Made by a program: the position numbers and the translations under genes. Below the pieces are notes generated by a model that saw only the letters and a list, made by a program, of their open reading frames with translations, ran no database searches and had not been told where the DNA came from. From NCBI GenBank assembly GCA_017472665.1, contig JAFUOS010000001.1, forward strand, positions 168,319 through 232,318: a stretch of 64,000 bases of DNA. The letters are read 5' to 3'. This document shows positions 50,209-60,514 of this stretch, piece after piece. Positions within the stretch are counted from its first letter, which is position 1; each line of letters begins with the position of its first letter. Source of the DNA: Tyzzerella sp. (GTDB lineage: Bacteria > Bacillota > Clostridia > Lachnospirales > Lachnospiraceae).

Positions 50209-50712
50209 ATGTTCAACGAATTAACACAAAAAGACATAGACGATATGAAAGCAGAAGTAGAGCACCGCAAATGTGTCGTACGAAAAGAACTTTTAGAAGA
50301 CGTAAAAACCGCCCGCGCCCATGGGGACCTCAGCGAAAATTTTGAATACAAAGCCGCAAAGCAGGCAAAAAATCAAAACGAAAGCAGAATCCGTTATTTA
50401 GAAAAAATGATAAGAACTGCTGTGGTTATTAGCGATGAGTCTAAAGCGGATGAAGTCGGACTGGGCAATGTAATCGAGCTGTACTTTGAAGATGATGACG
50501 AAATAGAAGAATTTAAGATCGTGACAACAGTCCGTGGAAATTCTCTCAAAAATTTGATTAGCACAGAGTCACCAATCGGAAAAGCCGTACTTGGTCATAA
50601 AGTCGGAGACCGCGTGTGGGTTGCGATCAACCAGAATGCTGGGTACTACGTGGAGATTAAGTCTATCAAAGAAGCAGATCCAAACGAAGAAGATCAATTG
50701 CGTAAATTTTAA
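50209..50712 (+). CDS. greA: Transcription elongation factor, GreA/GreB family
   Basis: A 167-residue Gre factor. The N-terminal coiled coil has ELTQKDIDDMKAEVEHRK and the conserved tip acid residues in GDLSENFEYKAAKQAKNQNE (DLSEN motif; Asp and Glu position Mg2+ for transcript cleavage). The C-terminal FKBP-like domain has SPIGKAVLGHKVGDRVWV. It rescues backtracked RNA polymerase. Length is slightly above the usual 158. It follows the ATPase gene by 20 bp and is followed by a hairpin. Confidence 0.95.
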   Translation: MFNELTQKDIDDMKAEVEHRKCVVRKELLEDVKTARAHGDLSENFEYKAAKQAKNQNESRIRYLEKMIRTAVVISDESKADEVGLGNVIELYFEDDDEIEEFKIVTTVRGNSLKNLISTESPIGKAVLGHKVGDRVWVAINQNAGYYVEIKSIKEADPNEEDQLRKF

Positions 50713-50766
50713 TAAATGAACCATAAAATATAAGTACCGCTAATAACTATTTAATCATAAATAAAA

Positions 50767-50804
50767 TAGCCTAAGGTCTAGTAATTCAAGCAGACTTTAG
50801 GCTA
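50767..50804 (+). terminator. Hairpin after greA
   Basis: TAGCCTAAGGTCT (50767-50779) pairs with AGACTTTAGGCTA (50792-50804). The run after it is TAATTAC, a weak T-tract, so it could be an attenuator or inefficient terminator. In the next 100 bp there is a second small hairpin (GAGTTTTC...AAAACTC near 50865-50882) and no gene. Confidence 0.6.
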
Positions 50805-50921
50805 TAATTACTATGTGATACGCTCCGTGAGGATCGAAACTTTGCAATCGCACCTCGCGTAGGAGTTTTCAAAAAAACTCTGAATGAAAATATATTGTGA
50901 CAAACAAAAGGAGAAGAACTT

Positions 50922-51635
50922 ATGGAAATGTTATCAATCGCAAAAGAATTACAGGAAAATGCTTACCCAGGACGCGGCATCATCATTGGAAAGACTCCAG
51001 ATGGAAAAAAAGCAGTTACTACATATTTCATCATGGGAAGAAGTGAAAACAGCAGAAACAGAGTATTTGTAGAAGACGGACAAGGCATTCGCACACAGGC
51101 TTTCGACCCATCAAAATTAACAGATCCAAGCTTGATCATTTACGCACCGGTTCGCGTTTTAGGAAATAAAACAATTGTAACAAATGGTGACCAGACAGAT
51201 ACGATTTACGAAGGTATGGACAAACAGCTCACATTTGAACAATCTTTAAGAAGCAGAGAGTTCGAGCCAGACGGACCAAACTACACACCTCGTATTTCAG
51301 GTGTCATGCACATCGAAAATGGAACATACAACTATGCAATGTCCATCTTAAAGAGCAACAATGGCAACCCAGATGCATGCAACCGCTACACATTTGCATA
51401 TGAGAATCCAGTTGCAGGCGAAGGACATTTCATCCATACATACAAATGCGATGGAAATCCACTTCCAAGCTTTGAAGGGGAACCTAAATTAGTAGATATC
51501 ATGGATGACATGGAAGCATTTACAGAACTGTTATGGAATAGCTTGAACGAAGACAACAAAGTATCTTTATTCGTTCGTTATATCGATATTGAAACAGGAA
51601 AATACGAAACAAAGATTGTAAATAAAAACAAATAG
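50922..51635 (+). CDS. purO: IMP cyclohydrolase, PurO family
   Basis: A 237-residue stand-alone IMP cyclohydrolase (PurO type), the last step of IMP synthesis: closure of FAICAR to IMP. The N-terminus has LQENAYPGRGIIIGKTPDGK and YFIMGRSENSRNRVFVEDG, both conserved in PurO. The middle has YTPRISGVMHIENGTYNYAM, and the C-terminus RYIDIETGKYETKIV. It is best known from archaea and is used in many clostridia in place of the PurH N-domain. The AICAR transformylase gene follows 10 bp later, so the two final steps are made together. Confidence 0.93.
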   Translation: MEMLSIAKELQENAYPGRGIIIGKTPDGKKAVTTYFIMGRSENSRNRVFVEDGQGIRTQAFDPSKLTDPSLIIYAPVRVLGNKTIVTNGDQTDTIYEGMDKQLTFEQSLRSREFEPDGPNYTPRISGVMHIENGTYNYAMSILKSNNGNPDACNRYTFAYENPVAGEGHFIHTYKCDGNPLPSFEGEPKLVDIMDDMEAFTELLWNSLNEDNKVSLFVRYIDIETGKYETKIVNKNK

Positions 51636-51645
51636 GAGAAAGTCG

Positions 51646-52821
51646 ATGAAAGAATTAGAATTAAAATATGGATGTAACCCGAATCAAAAGCCATCTAAGA
51701 TTTATATGAATGAAGGCGAGCTGCCAATCAAAGTTTTATGTGGAAAACCAGGATATATTAATTTCTTGGATGCATTCAATGGATGGCAGTTAGTAAAAGA
51801 ATTGAAAAAAGCAACAGGACTTCCAGCTGCAACTTCTTTTAAACATGTTTCTCCAGCAGGAGCAGCAGTAGGTCTTCCATTAGATGAAACATTAGCGAAA
51901 ATTTATTGGGTAGATGATTGCGGCGAATTGTCACCACTTGCATGTGCATACGCAAGAGCAAGAGGGGCAGATAGAATGTCTTCTTTCGGTGATTTCATTT
52001 CATTATCAGATGTTTGTGACGTTGCTACTGCAAAATTAATCAAACGTGAAGTTTCTGACGGGGTTATCGCTCCAGGTTATGAACCAGAAGCGTTGGAACT
52101 ATTGAAACAAAAGAAAAAAGGCAACTATGCAGTTATCGAAATTGACCCAGATTACGAACCAGCTCCAATTGAGCACAAAGAGGTATTTGGCATCACATTC
52201 GAACAAGGAAGAAATGAGCTTGTAATCGATGACGAATTGTTGGCGAATGTTGTGACAGACAACAAAGAGATTCCAGAAGAAGCAAAGATTGACCTTGCAA
52301 TCGCATTGATTACTTTGAAATATACACAGTCAAACTCTGTATGCTACGCAAAAGGCGGACAGGCAATTGGTATCGGTGCAGGACAGCAGTCACGTATCCA
52401 CTGTACGCGTCTTGCAGGACAAAAAGCTGACAACTGGTGGTTACGTCAATCTCCACAAGTTTTAGGATTGCAGTTTGTAGATGGCATCGGAAGAGCTGAC
52501 AGAGATAACTCCATTGATTTATACATTGGAGATGAGTACATGGATGTTCTTGCAGAAGGAACATGGCAGAACATTTTCAAAGTAAAACCAGAAGTATTTA
52601 CAAGAGAAGAAAAACGTGCGTGGTTAGATAAATTGGAAAATGTAGCGCTTGGTTCAGATGCGTTCTTCCCATTTGGGGATAACATTGAAAGAGCTCATAA
52701 GAGTGGTGTGAAATATATTGCACAGCCAGGCGGTTCTGTTCGTGATGATAATGTAATTGCAACATGTAATAAATATGATATGGCGATGGCATTTACGGGT
52801 ATTCGTTTGTTCCATCATTAA
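51646..52821 (+). CDS. purH: AICAR transformylase (PurH C-domain, stand-alone)
   Basis: A 391-residue stand-alone phosphoribosylaminoimidazolecarboxamide formyltransferase, without the N-terminal MGS-like IMP cyclohydrolase part of usual PurH (about 520 residues). Conserved parts are ELKYGCNPNQKPSKIY, SFKHVSPAGAAVGLPL (catalytic Lys-His), TLKYTQSNSVCYAKGGQAIG and AQPGGSVRDDNVIATCNKYD. It uses 10-formyl-THF to formylate AICAR. It acts with the PurO protein encoded 10 bp upstream. A clear terminator follows. Confidence 0.94.
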   Translation: MKELELKYGCNPNQKPSKIYMNEGELPIKVLCGKPGYINFLDAFNGWQLVKELKKATGLPAATSFKHVSPAGAAVGLPLDETLAKIYWVDDCGELSPLACAYARARGADRMSSFGDFISLSDVCDVATAKLIKREVSDGVIAPGYEPEALELLKQKKKGNYAVIEIDPDYEPAPIEHKEVFGITFEQGRNELVIDDELLANVVTDNKEIPEEAKIDLAIALITLKYTQSNSVCYAKGGQAIGIGAGQQSRIHCTRLAGQKADNWWLRQSPQVLGLQFVDGIGRADRDNSIDLYIGDEYMDVLAEGTWQNIFKVKPEVFTREEKRAWLDKLENVALGSDAFFPFGDNIERAHKSGVKYIAQPGGSVRDDNVIATCNKYDMAMAFTGIRLFHH

Positions 52822-52848
52822 GATAAGGTAACATGCGTTAAGTAAGAT

Positions 52849-52882
52849 ACGGCCGTAGGAGTAATCCTAGGGCCGTTTTTTC
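52849..52882 (+). terminator. Terminator of the purine pair
   Basis: ACGGCCGTAGGA pairs with TCCTAGGGCCGT (one mismatch) and is followed by TTTTTT. Confidence 0.88.
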
Positions 52883-53217
52883 GTGGCGATTTTCTGTATT
52901 GCAAAAAATTAATCTGCTATACCCGACGATTTTCGTGTGATGAGGGTATTTTTAAAGGATTTTTTGCTGTATAGAAAAATCATGGCGAAAATGGCATGGT
53001 TTTCATGGAAAATATCCGTTTTGCGGGTATAGGACATGAAAAAATCTGTATATACCCACGAAGTATGTGTTCTGCGCAATGACAGCAAAAAAGTGCTCTG
53101 CGCAATGACAGTAAAAAAAGTTGTACTTTGCAAACAATAAGTATATAATAATAAGAGTATGAAAAACGAAAGTGCAAAAATTTGGCTAACAAGTCAAATT
53201 AAGGGAGGAAAATTACG
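52883..53217. other. 335-bp AT-rich gap upstream of glmM
   Basis: No gene is seen. It holds two 24-25-bp direct repeats of TCTGCGCAATGACAG type (53071-53094 and 53097-53121, period 26 bp) followed by poly-A, and a promoter (TTGTAC at 53121-53126, 17 bp, TATAAT at 53144-53149) directly before glmM. The promoter -35 abuts the second repeat, so the repeats may bind a regulator. Confidence 0.55.
53121..53149 (+). promoter_or_regulatory. glmM: Promoter of glmM
   Basis: TTGTAC, 17-bp spacer and a perfect TATAAT, 69 bp upstream of the glmM start codon. Confidence 0.7.
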
Positions 53218-54564
53218 ATGGGAAAATATTTTGGAACCGACGGTTTCCGCGGCGAAGCAAACGTAAATTTAACAGTAGAGCACGCATTTAAAGTAGGAAG
53301 ATTTTTAGGATGGTACTTTGGCCAGGATCATAAAGCCAGAGTCGTAATCGGTAAAGATACAAGAAGAAGCAGTTATATGTTTGAAGATGCATTGTCAGCA
53401 GGGCTTACAGCTTCTGGCGCGGACGTATACCTTTTACATGTAACTACAACACCAAGCGTTTCCTATGTGACACGTACAGAAGATTTTGACTGTGGTATTA
53501 TGATTTCCGCAAGTCATAACCCATTCTATGATAATGGTATCAAGCTTATTAATAAAAACGGTCACAAAATGGAAGCAGAAGTAGAAGCAAAAGTGGAAGC
53601 TTACATTGACGGAGAAAGTGCTGAAATTCCATATGCGACAAGAGAAAACATTGGACGCACCGTAGACTATGCAGCAGGAAGAAACCGTTACATCGGTCAT
53701 TTGATTTCTATGGCTACACGTTCTTTTAAGGATAAGAGAGTTGGAATCGACTGTTCAAATGGCAGCGCATCATCGATTGCGAAAAGTGTATTTGATGCAT
53801 TAGGTGCTAAGACATACGTAATCAACAGCGAACCAGATGGAACAAATATCAATAGAAACTGTGGTTCTACACATATCGAAGTGTTACAGGAATATGTAAA
53901 AGAAAAGAAATTAGATGTTGGTTTTGCTTACGATGGTGACGCAGACCGTTGTCTCGCAGTAGATGAAAATGGTAACCTGGTGGATGGAGACTTGATTCTC
54001 TACGTTTGCGGAAAATACTTAAAAGAACAAGGCAGATTAAATGGGGATACCATTGTCACAACGATTATGTCAAACATTGGCTTGTATAAAGCTTGTGATA
54101 AAGTTGGTTTGAAATACGAAAAAACTGCTGTAGGCGATAAATACGTTTATGAAAATATGCTGCAGAACAATTTTTCACTTGGTGGAGAACAATCAGGACA
54201 CATCATCTTCAGCAAATATGCAACAACAGGTGATGGTATCTTAACATCATTATTACTGATGGAAGTTATGTTAGAGAAGAAACAGTCACTTGCTGCATTG
54301 ACAGAAGAAGTAACAATCTTCCCACAATTATTAAAGAATGTGCGAGTTGCTGATAAGAAGACTGCAAGAGAGAATCCAGCAGTGGTAGCAGCTATCGCAA
54401 AAGTAACGGAAGAACTTGGCGATGATGGTCGTATTCTTGTTCGTGAGAGCGGTACTGAACCAGTGATTCGCGTTATGGTAGAAGCTACAACAGATGAACT
54501 TTGTGCGAAGTACGTAGATGGTGTGATTGATGTGATTCGCGCAGAAGGATTGATCGTAGAATAA
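53218..54564 (+). CDS. glmM: Phosphoglucosamine mutase
   Basis: A 448-residue GlmM that converts glucosamine-6-phosphate to glucosamine-1-phosphate for peptidoglycan precursors. It has the N-terminal KYFGTDGFRGEANVNLTVEH signature, the phosphoserine loop GIMISASHNPFYDNGIKLIN near residue 100, the metal loop FAYDGDADRCLAVDE near residue 242, GGEQSGHIIFSKYATTGDG near residue 323 (sugar specificity) and RESGTEPVIRVM near the C-terminus (phosphate). Length matches the family. The start ATG 53218 follows AAGGGAGGAAAATTACG. Confidence 0.96.
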   Translation: MGKYFGTDGFRGEANVNLTVEHAFKVGRFLGWYFGQDHKARVVIGKDTRRSSYMFEDALSAGLTASGADVYLLHVTTTPSVSYVTRTEDFDCGIMISASHNPFYDNGIKLINKNGHKMEAEVEAKVEAYIDGESAEIPYATRENIGRTVDYAAGRNRYIGHLISMATRSFKDKRVGIDCSNGSASSIAKSVFDALGAKTYVINSEPDGTNINRNCGSTHIEVLQEYVKEKKLDVGFAYDGDADRCLAVDENGNLVDGDLILYVCGKYLKEQGRLNGDTIVTTIMSNIGLYKACDKVGLKYEKTAVGDKYVYENMLQNNFSLGGEQSGHIIFSKYATTGDGILTSLLLMEVMLEKKQSLAALTEEVTIFPQLLKNVRVADKKTARENPAVVAAIAKVTEELGDDGRILVRESGTEPVIRVMVEATTDELCAKYVDGVIDVIRAEGLIVE

Positions 54565-54580
54565 AGTCATATTCCAATAA

Positions 54581-55924
<1,344 letters not shown>

Positions 55925-55967
55925 CGCAAAATAACGGAATTTTAGTAAGAAATCCCAAAAGAAACAC

Positions 55968-55996
55968 TTGCGGAGTACGGATACTTGTGTTAAAAT
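55968..55996 (+). promoter_or_regulatory. secG: Candidate promoter of secG
   Basis: TTGCGG at 55968-55973, 17 bp, TAAAAT at 55991-55996, 31 bp before the secG start. Confidence 0.5.
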
Positions 55997-56026
55997 ACAT
56001 GTGTTGTATACTCAGGAGGTGTAGAA

Positions 56027-56269
56027 ATGGAAATCTTAAAAATCGTTCTTACAATTTTATTTGCTATAGACTGTATCGTTTTAACGGCACTTGTATTACT
56101 TCAAGAAGGAAAGTCAGCTGGCCTTGGGGCAATTGCAGGTGGAGCTGATACATTCTGGGGACAGAACAAAGGTCGTTCTAAGGAAGGAAAAATGGTATTA
56201 GTAACAAGAATTTCAGCAATTTTATTTCTTGTGCTTGCGATTGTTTTAAACTTAGGCATATTTGCATAG
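56027..56269 (+). CDS. secG: Preprotein translocase subunit SecG
   Basis: An 80-residue SecG, the small third subunit of the SecYEG channel. It has an N-terminal membrane helix (LKIVLTILFAIDCIVLTALV), the conserved loop VLLQEGKSAGLGAIAGGADT with the family GA-rich motif and FWGQNKGRSKEGK, and a second membrane helix (ISAILFLVLAIVLNLGIF). Length and two-helix plan are typical. ATG 56027 follows TCAGGAGGTGTAGAA. A terminator follows at once, but the next gene (rnr) often follows secG in Firmicutes, as here. Confidence 0.95.
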   Translation: MEILKIVLTILFAIDCIVLTALVLLQEGKSAGLGAIAGGADTFWGQNKGRSKEGKMVLVTRISAILFLVLAIVLNLGIFA

Positions 56270-56293
56270 GTATAGTACGAAGTATATGAACGA

Positions 56294-56330
56294 AACACTC
56301 TTACCCAAAAAAGTAAGAGTGTTTTTTTTC
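56294..56330 (+). terminator. Terminator after secG
   Basis: AACACTCTTAC (56294-56304) and GTAAGAGTGTT (56313-56323) form an 11-bp stem followed by eight T. Its place rules out the longest open frame of rnr, which would run through it. Confidence 0.9.
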
Positions 56331-56411
56331 GGAGTGATTCCAACGGATAACCAGGAGTTTCTATGTGAAAATTGGAGATACTATGTGGAAACTGAGAAAG
56401 GAAAGAATAGA

Positions 56412-58529
56412 ATGGATTCGATATTTGAACAACGGAAAAAAATGATTTATGAGTTTATCTGCGACGAATTCTATGTGCCGATGAAATTAAAAGAACTTGC
56501 CATTCTATTGCAGGTTCCAAAGGAGCAGAGAAACGAGTTAAAGAAGGTAATGGATGCCCTAGAAGCAGAAGGAAAAGTGAGAGTTTCTGCGAAAGGGAAA
56601 TATACGAAAAATGAAGATAAGCCGCTTATTGGCACATTTACGGCGCATGCGCGCGGATTTGGCTTTGTCACAATCGAAGGCGAAGTGGAAGATATTTTCA
56701 TCGGAGAAGATGATATTAATGGTGCGTTTCACAATGACCAGGTAGAAGTCGTGATTAAAGCGACTCCCGCAGGAAAACGCAAAGAAGGAAAGATTGTAAG
56801 AGTCTTATCCCATGGAACAACAAGGCTTGTGGGATATTTTGAAAAGAACAAAAATTTTGGCTTTGTGATTCCGGACAATCAGAAATTTGTAAAAGATGTA
56901 TTTGTGCCGTTGGAGCGTTCCAAAGGCGCGGTGACTGGGCACAAGGTTGTCGTAGAACTCACAAAATATGGTGGAGATAATAAGAAACCGGAAGGAAAAG
57001 TAATAGAGATTATCGGGCATGTCAACGACCCGGGAACCGATATTATGTCAATCGTGAAAGGCTATGACTTGCCGACTGCATTTCCAGAGAAGGTGCTAAA
57101 TCAGGCGGAACGAGTTGCAAAGGATGTAAGTACGGCTGATATGGCAGGACGCATGGATATCCGTGATTGGCAGATGGTGACGATTGATGGGGAGGATGCG
57201 AAGGATTTGGATGATGCGATTACCATTTCCAGGGAAGGCGATGGTTATAAGCTGGGTGTGCATATTGCGGATGTGACAAATTATGTGCAGGAGAATAGCG
57301 CATTGGACCGCGAGGCTTATAAACGTGGAACAAGTGTGTATCTGGTGGACCGTGTGATTCCAATGCTCCCACATGCACTATCGAATGGGATTTGTTCTTT
57401 GAATCAAGGCGTGGATCGACTGGCATTGAGCTGCATTATGACAATTAATGCAAAAGGTGTTGTGGTCGACCATAAGATTGCGGAGACGGTTGTGCGCGTT
57501 GACAGGCGGATGACTTATACAAGTGTGAAGAAGATTCTGGAAGAAAAAGACGAGGAAGAAATCGCGAAGTATGAAGATTTCGTGCCCATGTTTGAACTCA
57601 TGGAAGAACTGGCAGGCATTTTGCGTGCAAAGAGAAAACAGCGCGGCTCCATTGATTTTGATTTTCCGGAAACAAAGATGGTGCTTGATGCGGAAGGTCG
57701 TCCGATTGAAATTAAACCATATGATAGAAATGTAGCAACAAAGATTATCGAGGATTTCATGTTGCTTGCAAATGAAACGGTAGCGGAGGATTATTTTTGG
57801 CAAGAGATTCCATTTGTATATCGTACCCACGAGATTCCAGACGAGGATAAGATTAAGAAGCTAGCGACATTTATTCACAATTTTGGACATTCCATGCATA
57901 TTGCAAATAAAGAAGTGCGTCCGAAAGAAATCCAAAAGCTGCTGACAAAAGTAGAGGGTACTAGTGAAGAAATGCTTATCAGTCGTTTGGCGCTGCGTTC
58001 CATGAAACAGGCGAAATATACGCCGGAAAATACAGGACATTTCGGATTGGCAGCTTCGTATTACTGTCATTTTACGTCGCCAATCAGACGTTACCCAGAT
58101 TTGCAAATTCATCGTATTATTAAGGACAATCTTCGTGGTAGAATGAATGAGGAGCGTATCAAACATTATGATAGTATTTTGACAGAGGTTGCAAAGAATT
58201 CCAGTCAGCGGGAACGCTTGGCGGAAGAGGCAGAACGTGAGACTGTGAAACTCAAAAAAGTGGAATACATGGAAGAACATATTGGGGAAGAATTCGAGGG
58301 TGTTATTTCCAGTGTCACAAAATGGGGGATTTATGTCGAACTTCCGAATACGATTGAGGGATTAATTCACGTGACAAATATGTATGATGACCATTATAAT
58401 TATATAGAGGAGAATTACGAGATGGTCGGCGAGCATACAGGAAAAACGTATAAGCTTGGTGAGACCGTGCAGGTTCGAGTGATTGGCACAGACTACTTAC
58501 AGCGAACGATTGATTTTGAGTTTGCGTAA
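56412..58529 (+). CDS. rnr: Ribonuclease R
   Basis: A 705-residue RNase R, a processive 3'-5' exoribonuclease. ATG 56412 is chosen: GAAAGGAAAGAATAGA precedes it, and upstream in-frame ATGs lie before or inside a terminator. An N-terminal winged helix is followed by two cold-shock OB domains (GTFTAHARGFGFVTIEGEVE and GYFEKNKNFGFVIPDNQKFV), the RNB catalytic domain with DGEDAKDLDDAITI near residue 260, SIDFDFPETKMVLDAEGRPI, and a C-terminal S1 domain (EFEGVISSVTKWGIYVELPN). It lacks the long basic tail of the E. coli enzyme, as is usual in clostridia. It precedes smpB, its partner in trans-translation. Confidence 0.95.
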   Translation: MDSIFEQRKKMIYEFICDEFYVPMKLKELAILLQVPKEQRNELKKVMDALEAEGKVRVSAKGKYTKNEDKPLIGTFTAHARGFGFVTIEGEVEDIFIGEDDINGAFHNDQVEVVIKATPAGKRKEGKIVRVLSHGTTRLVGYFEKNKNFGFVIPDNQKFVKDVFVPLERSKGAVTGHKVVVELTKYGGDNKKPEGKVIEIIGHVNDPGTDIMSIVKGYDLPTAFPEKVLNQAERVAKDVSTADMAGRMDIRDWQMVTIDGEDAKDLDDAITISREGDGYKLGVHIADVTNYVQENSALDREAYKRGTSVYLVDRVIPMLPHALSNGICSLNQGVDRLALSCIMTINAKGVVVDHKIAETVVRVDRRMTYTSVKKILEEKDEEEIAKYEDFVPMFELMEELAGILRAKRKQRGSIDFDFPETKMVLDAEGRPIEIKPYDRNVATKIIEDFMLLANETVAEDYFWQEIPFVYRTHEIPDEDKIKKLATFIHNFGHSMHIANKEVRPKEIQKLLTKVEGTSEEMLISRLALRSMKQAKYTPENTGHFGLAASYYCHFTSPIRRYPDLQIHRIIKDNLRGRMNEERIKHYDSILTEVAKNSSQRERLAEEAERETVKLKKVEYMEEHIGEEFEGVISSVTKWGIYVELPNTIEGLIHVTNMYDDHYNYIEENYEMVGEHTGKTYKLGETVQVRVIGTDYLQRTIDFEFA

Positions 58530-58560
58530 GGGTTTTGGTAAATGGAAAGGAAAATGAATC

Positions 58561-59028
58561 ATGGCAAAGGAAACAGTAAAATTAGTTGCGAACAATAAAA
58601 AAGCATATCATGATTTCTTTATATTGGATACCTATGAGGCAGGGATTGCGCTTCACGGGACGGAAGTGAAGTCACTTCGTATGGGAAAATGCAGTATTAA
58701 AGAATCATTTATTCGCATTGAAAATGGAGAAGTATTCATTTACGGCATGCATGTCAGTCCATACGAAAAAGGGAATATTTTCAACAAAGATCCTTTGCGT
58801 GTGAAGAAGCTTTTGCTTCACAAGTCAGAGATTAACAAGCTGCTCGGAAAGATTAAAGAAAAGGGAATGTCCCTGGTTCCGCTTAAGGTGTATTTTAAGG
58901 GAAGCCTTGTGAAGGTGGAAATTGGGCTTGCAAAAGGTAAAAAGTTGTATGACAAGCGAGAGGATATTGCGAAGAAGGACCAGCAGCGCGAGGCGCAGAG
59001 AGATTTCAAAGTGCGGAATTTGGCTTAG
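58561..59028 (+). CDS. smpB: SsrA-binding protein SmpB
   Basis: A 155-residue SmpB, which binds tmRNA and places it in stalled ribosomes. Family motifs: [59 protein letters not shown] and the basic C-terminal [20 protein letters not shown], which reads the empty decoding channel. Length and order (secG-rnr-smpB) are typical of Firmicutes. I looked for the ssrA (tmRNA) gene just downstream and did not find it in the window. It starts after GGAAAGGAAAATGAATC. Confidence 0.96.
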   Translation: MAKETVKLVANNKKAYHDFFILDTYEAGIALHGTEVKSLRMGKCSIKESFIRIENGEVFIYGMHVSPYEKGNIFNKDPLRVKKLLLHKSEINKLLGKIKEKGMSLVPLKVYFKGSLVKVEIGLAKGKKLYDKREDIAKKDQQREAQRDFKVRNLA

Positions 59029-59042
59029 AGGAGAGAAGGATT

Positions 59043-59276
59043 ATGGTACCGAGAACGAAAGAAGAATTAAGAAAACTGGTGTCGGAGACGACGATTGAGA
59101 TGTATGAAGAACTGACGCCACAACTGATTAAATTGATTGACGAGACGAAGCATGACGATAGTTTGACGGAAGCACAGAAGCAGGATGAGATAACGCTGCA
59201 TATGCTGGGGTATACGAAGGCGTGTACAAACGAGATTATCATAGAAGTGCTTGGCGAAATACTTGGATTGGAATAA
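59043..59276 (+). CDS. Conserved-looking small acidic protein (77 aa)
   Basis: A 77-residue soluble, acidic, all-helical protein, 14 bp after smpB and likely on the same transcript. It starts at ATG 59043 after AGAGGAGAGAAGG. Helices include TKEELRKLVSETTIEMYEEL, TPQLIKLIDET and EIIIEVLGEILGLE. No motif is known to me. Its place next to smpB/rnr and strong ribosome site argue for a real gene, perhaps of narrow taxonomic range. Confidence 0.6.
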   Translation: MVPRTKEELRKLVSETTIEMYEELTPQLIKLIDETKHDDSLTEAQKQDEITLHMLGYTKACTNEIIIEVLGEILGLE

Positions 59277-59289
59277 GAATTTAAAAAGG

Positions 59290-59341
59290 AAAAGCGCAAG
59301 ATGTGTAGCAATTGGAAACGGCTATCTATCTTGCGCTTTTT
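59290..59341 (+). terminator. Terminator of the rnr-smpB transcript
   Basis: AAAAGCGCAAGAT pairs with ATCTTGCGCTTTT across a 26-nt loop that itself contains a short stem; it ends in a T-run. Confidence 0.85.
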
Positions 59342-59422
59342 GCTGTCATCGCATGAATTTTATAACAAATATTACTGCCTTTTGTGAAAATATCACAAAT
59401 CAAAAGCTTCATTTTTGGACGT

Positions 59423-59438
59423 GGTTACGCGTTTAACC
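59423..59438. promoter_or_regulatory. Possible LacI-type operator before the regulator gene
   Basis: GGTTACGCGTTTAACC is an imperfect palindrome with a central CG, as in LacI/GalR operators, 64 bp upstream of the regulator start. Autoregulation is a guess. Confidence 0.35.
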
Positions 59439-59501
59439 TATTGTATATTTCAAAAATATTGATTATGCTTAAAACAAGTCAAAAAGAGATATGAGGAATG
59501 A

Positions 59502-60512
59502 ATGATGAAAGAAGATAGACCTAGAATTGTGGATATTGCAGAAGAATTGGGACTGAGCACAGCAACAGTATCGAATGTCATTCACGGGAAAACCAAGAGG
59601 ATTTCGGACGAAACGGTGAAACGGGTTCAGGAAATGCTGGAAAAGAGAGGATATATTCCAAACATGGCCGGAATCTTACTGGCACAAAACAATTCCAGAA
59701 TTGTCGGAGTGATTATCAACAATCATGAGAAATATGAAAACCATGTACTAGAGGATGCATTTATCTCAACCGCAGTCAATGCGCTGTCTTTAGAACTTGA
59801 CAAGGCAGGATATTTCATGATGGTCAAAGTGACGACTGATTGGAATGAAGTGGTAAAAATCGCATCCATGTGGAACATGGAAGGACTGATTATGATTGGC
59901 TTTTGTGGGCAGGATTATCAGAAACTGCGGGAGCGTATGCATATTCCATTTGTCGTATATGACGGATATTTTCAAGAAACAGAGCGCATTTGTAATCTGG
60001 TGATAGATGATTATGATGGAGGATTTCAGGTAGGAGCCTATTTGAAAAGTATGGGACATAAGAAGGTGGTGTGTATTGCGGACAACTGTATTTGTATGGA
60101 CAAAGAGCGGATGGATGGCTGCAAGGCTGCAATGACGGAGTGTCAAGTTGACTTCATGGAGATACCTAAGATAAAGGAAGAGCGAAGAAAAGTATTTCAG
60201 GAGCAATTTGAAAAAATAATGGAATATACGGCTGTTTTTGCAGTGTCAGATTTTTATGCGATGGAATTGATTCATTTCCTTCTGGAGCATGGAGTGAAGG
60301 TGCCCGAAGATATTTCGGTGGTTGGATTTGATGACAGTTCTTGGAGTGAAAAAATATATCCGGCGCTGACGACGGTAAGACAGGATTCGTCAGAGCGAGC
60401 AAAGCATGCGATTTTGATTTTGCAGGAATTAAAACGTGGGATTTACGACAAAACAACCGTAAAGTTTCCAGTATATCTGGTAGAGCGTGACAGCGTAAAA
60501 CGACTTACATAG
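59502..60512 (+). CDS. LacI-family transcriptional regulator
   Basis: A 336-residue LacI/GalR-type regulator. The N-terminal HTH and hinge are PRIVDIAEELGLSTATVSNV and SDETVKRVQEMLEKRGYIPN. The rest is the periplasmic-binding-like core with NSRIVGVIINNHEKYENHVL, GLIMIGFCGQDYQKLRE, and VVGFDDSSWSEKIYPALTTV. The inducer is unknown. The gene stands alone, with a MATE pump gene 62 bp downstream that it may control. The start ATG 59502 (or 59505) follows AGATATGAGGAATG. Confidence 0.94.
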   Translation: MMKEDRPRIVDIAEELGLSTATVSNVIHGKTKRISDETVKRVQEMLEKRGYIPNMAGILLAQNNSRIVGVIINNHEKYENHVLEDAFISTAVNALSLELDKAGYFMMVKVTTDWNEVVKIASMWNMEGLIMIGFCGQDYQKLRERMHIPFVVYDGYFQETERICNLVIDDYDGGFQVGAYLKSMGHKKVVCIADNCICMDKERMDGCKAAMTECQVDFMEIPKIKEERRKVFQEQFEKIMEYTAVFAVSDFYAMELIHFLLEHGVKVPEDISVVGFDDSSWSEKIYPALTTVRQDSSERAKHAILILQELKRGIYDKTTVKFPVYLVERDSVKRLT

Positions 60513-60514
60513 TA

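Noticed and set aside
50821-50880. Possible CRISPR repeat (ends in ATCGAAAC)
   Set aside because: Only one copy, no spaced repeats and no cas genes in the window.
50713-50921. ZTP or purine riboswitch before purO
   Set aside because: The conserved cores of those riboswitches are not visible; only generic hairpins are seen.
56262-56411. Longer start for RNase R upstream of 56412
   Set aside because: That stretch contains the secG terminator and has no ribosome site; family N-termini start at the later Met.
59277-59501. tmRNA (ssrA) downstream of smpB
   Set aside because: No tag-coding sequence, tRNA-like ends or suitable length; only a terminator and an AT-rich gap.
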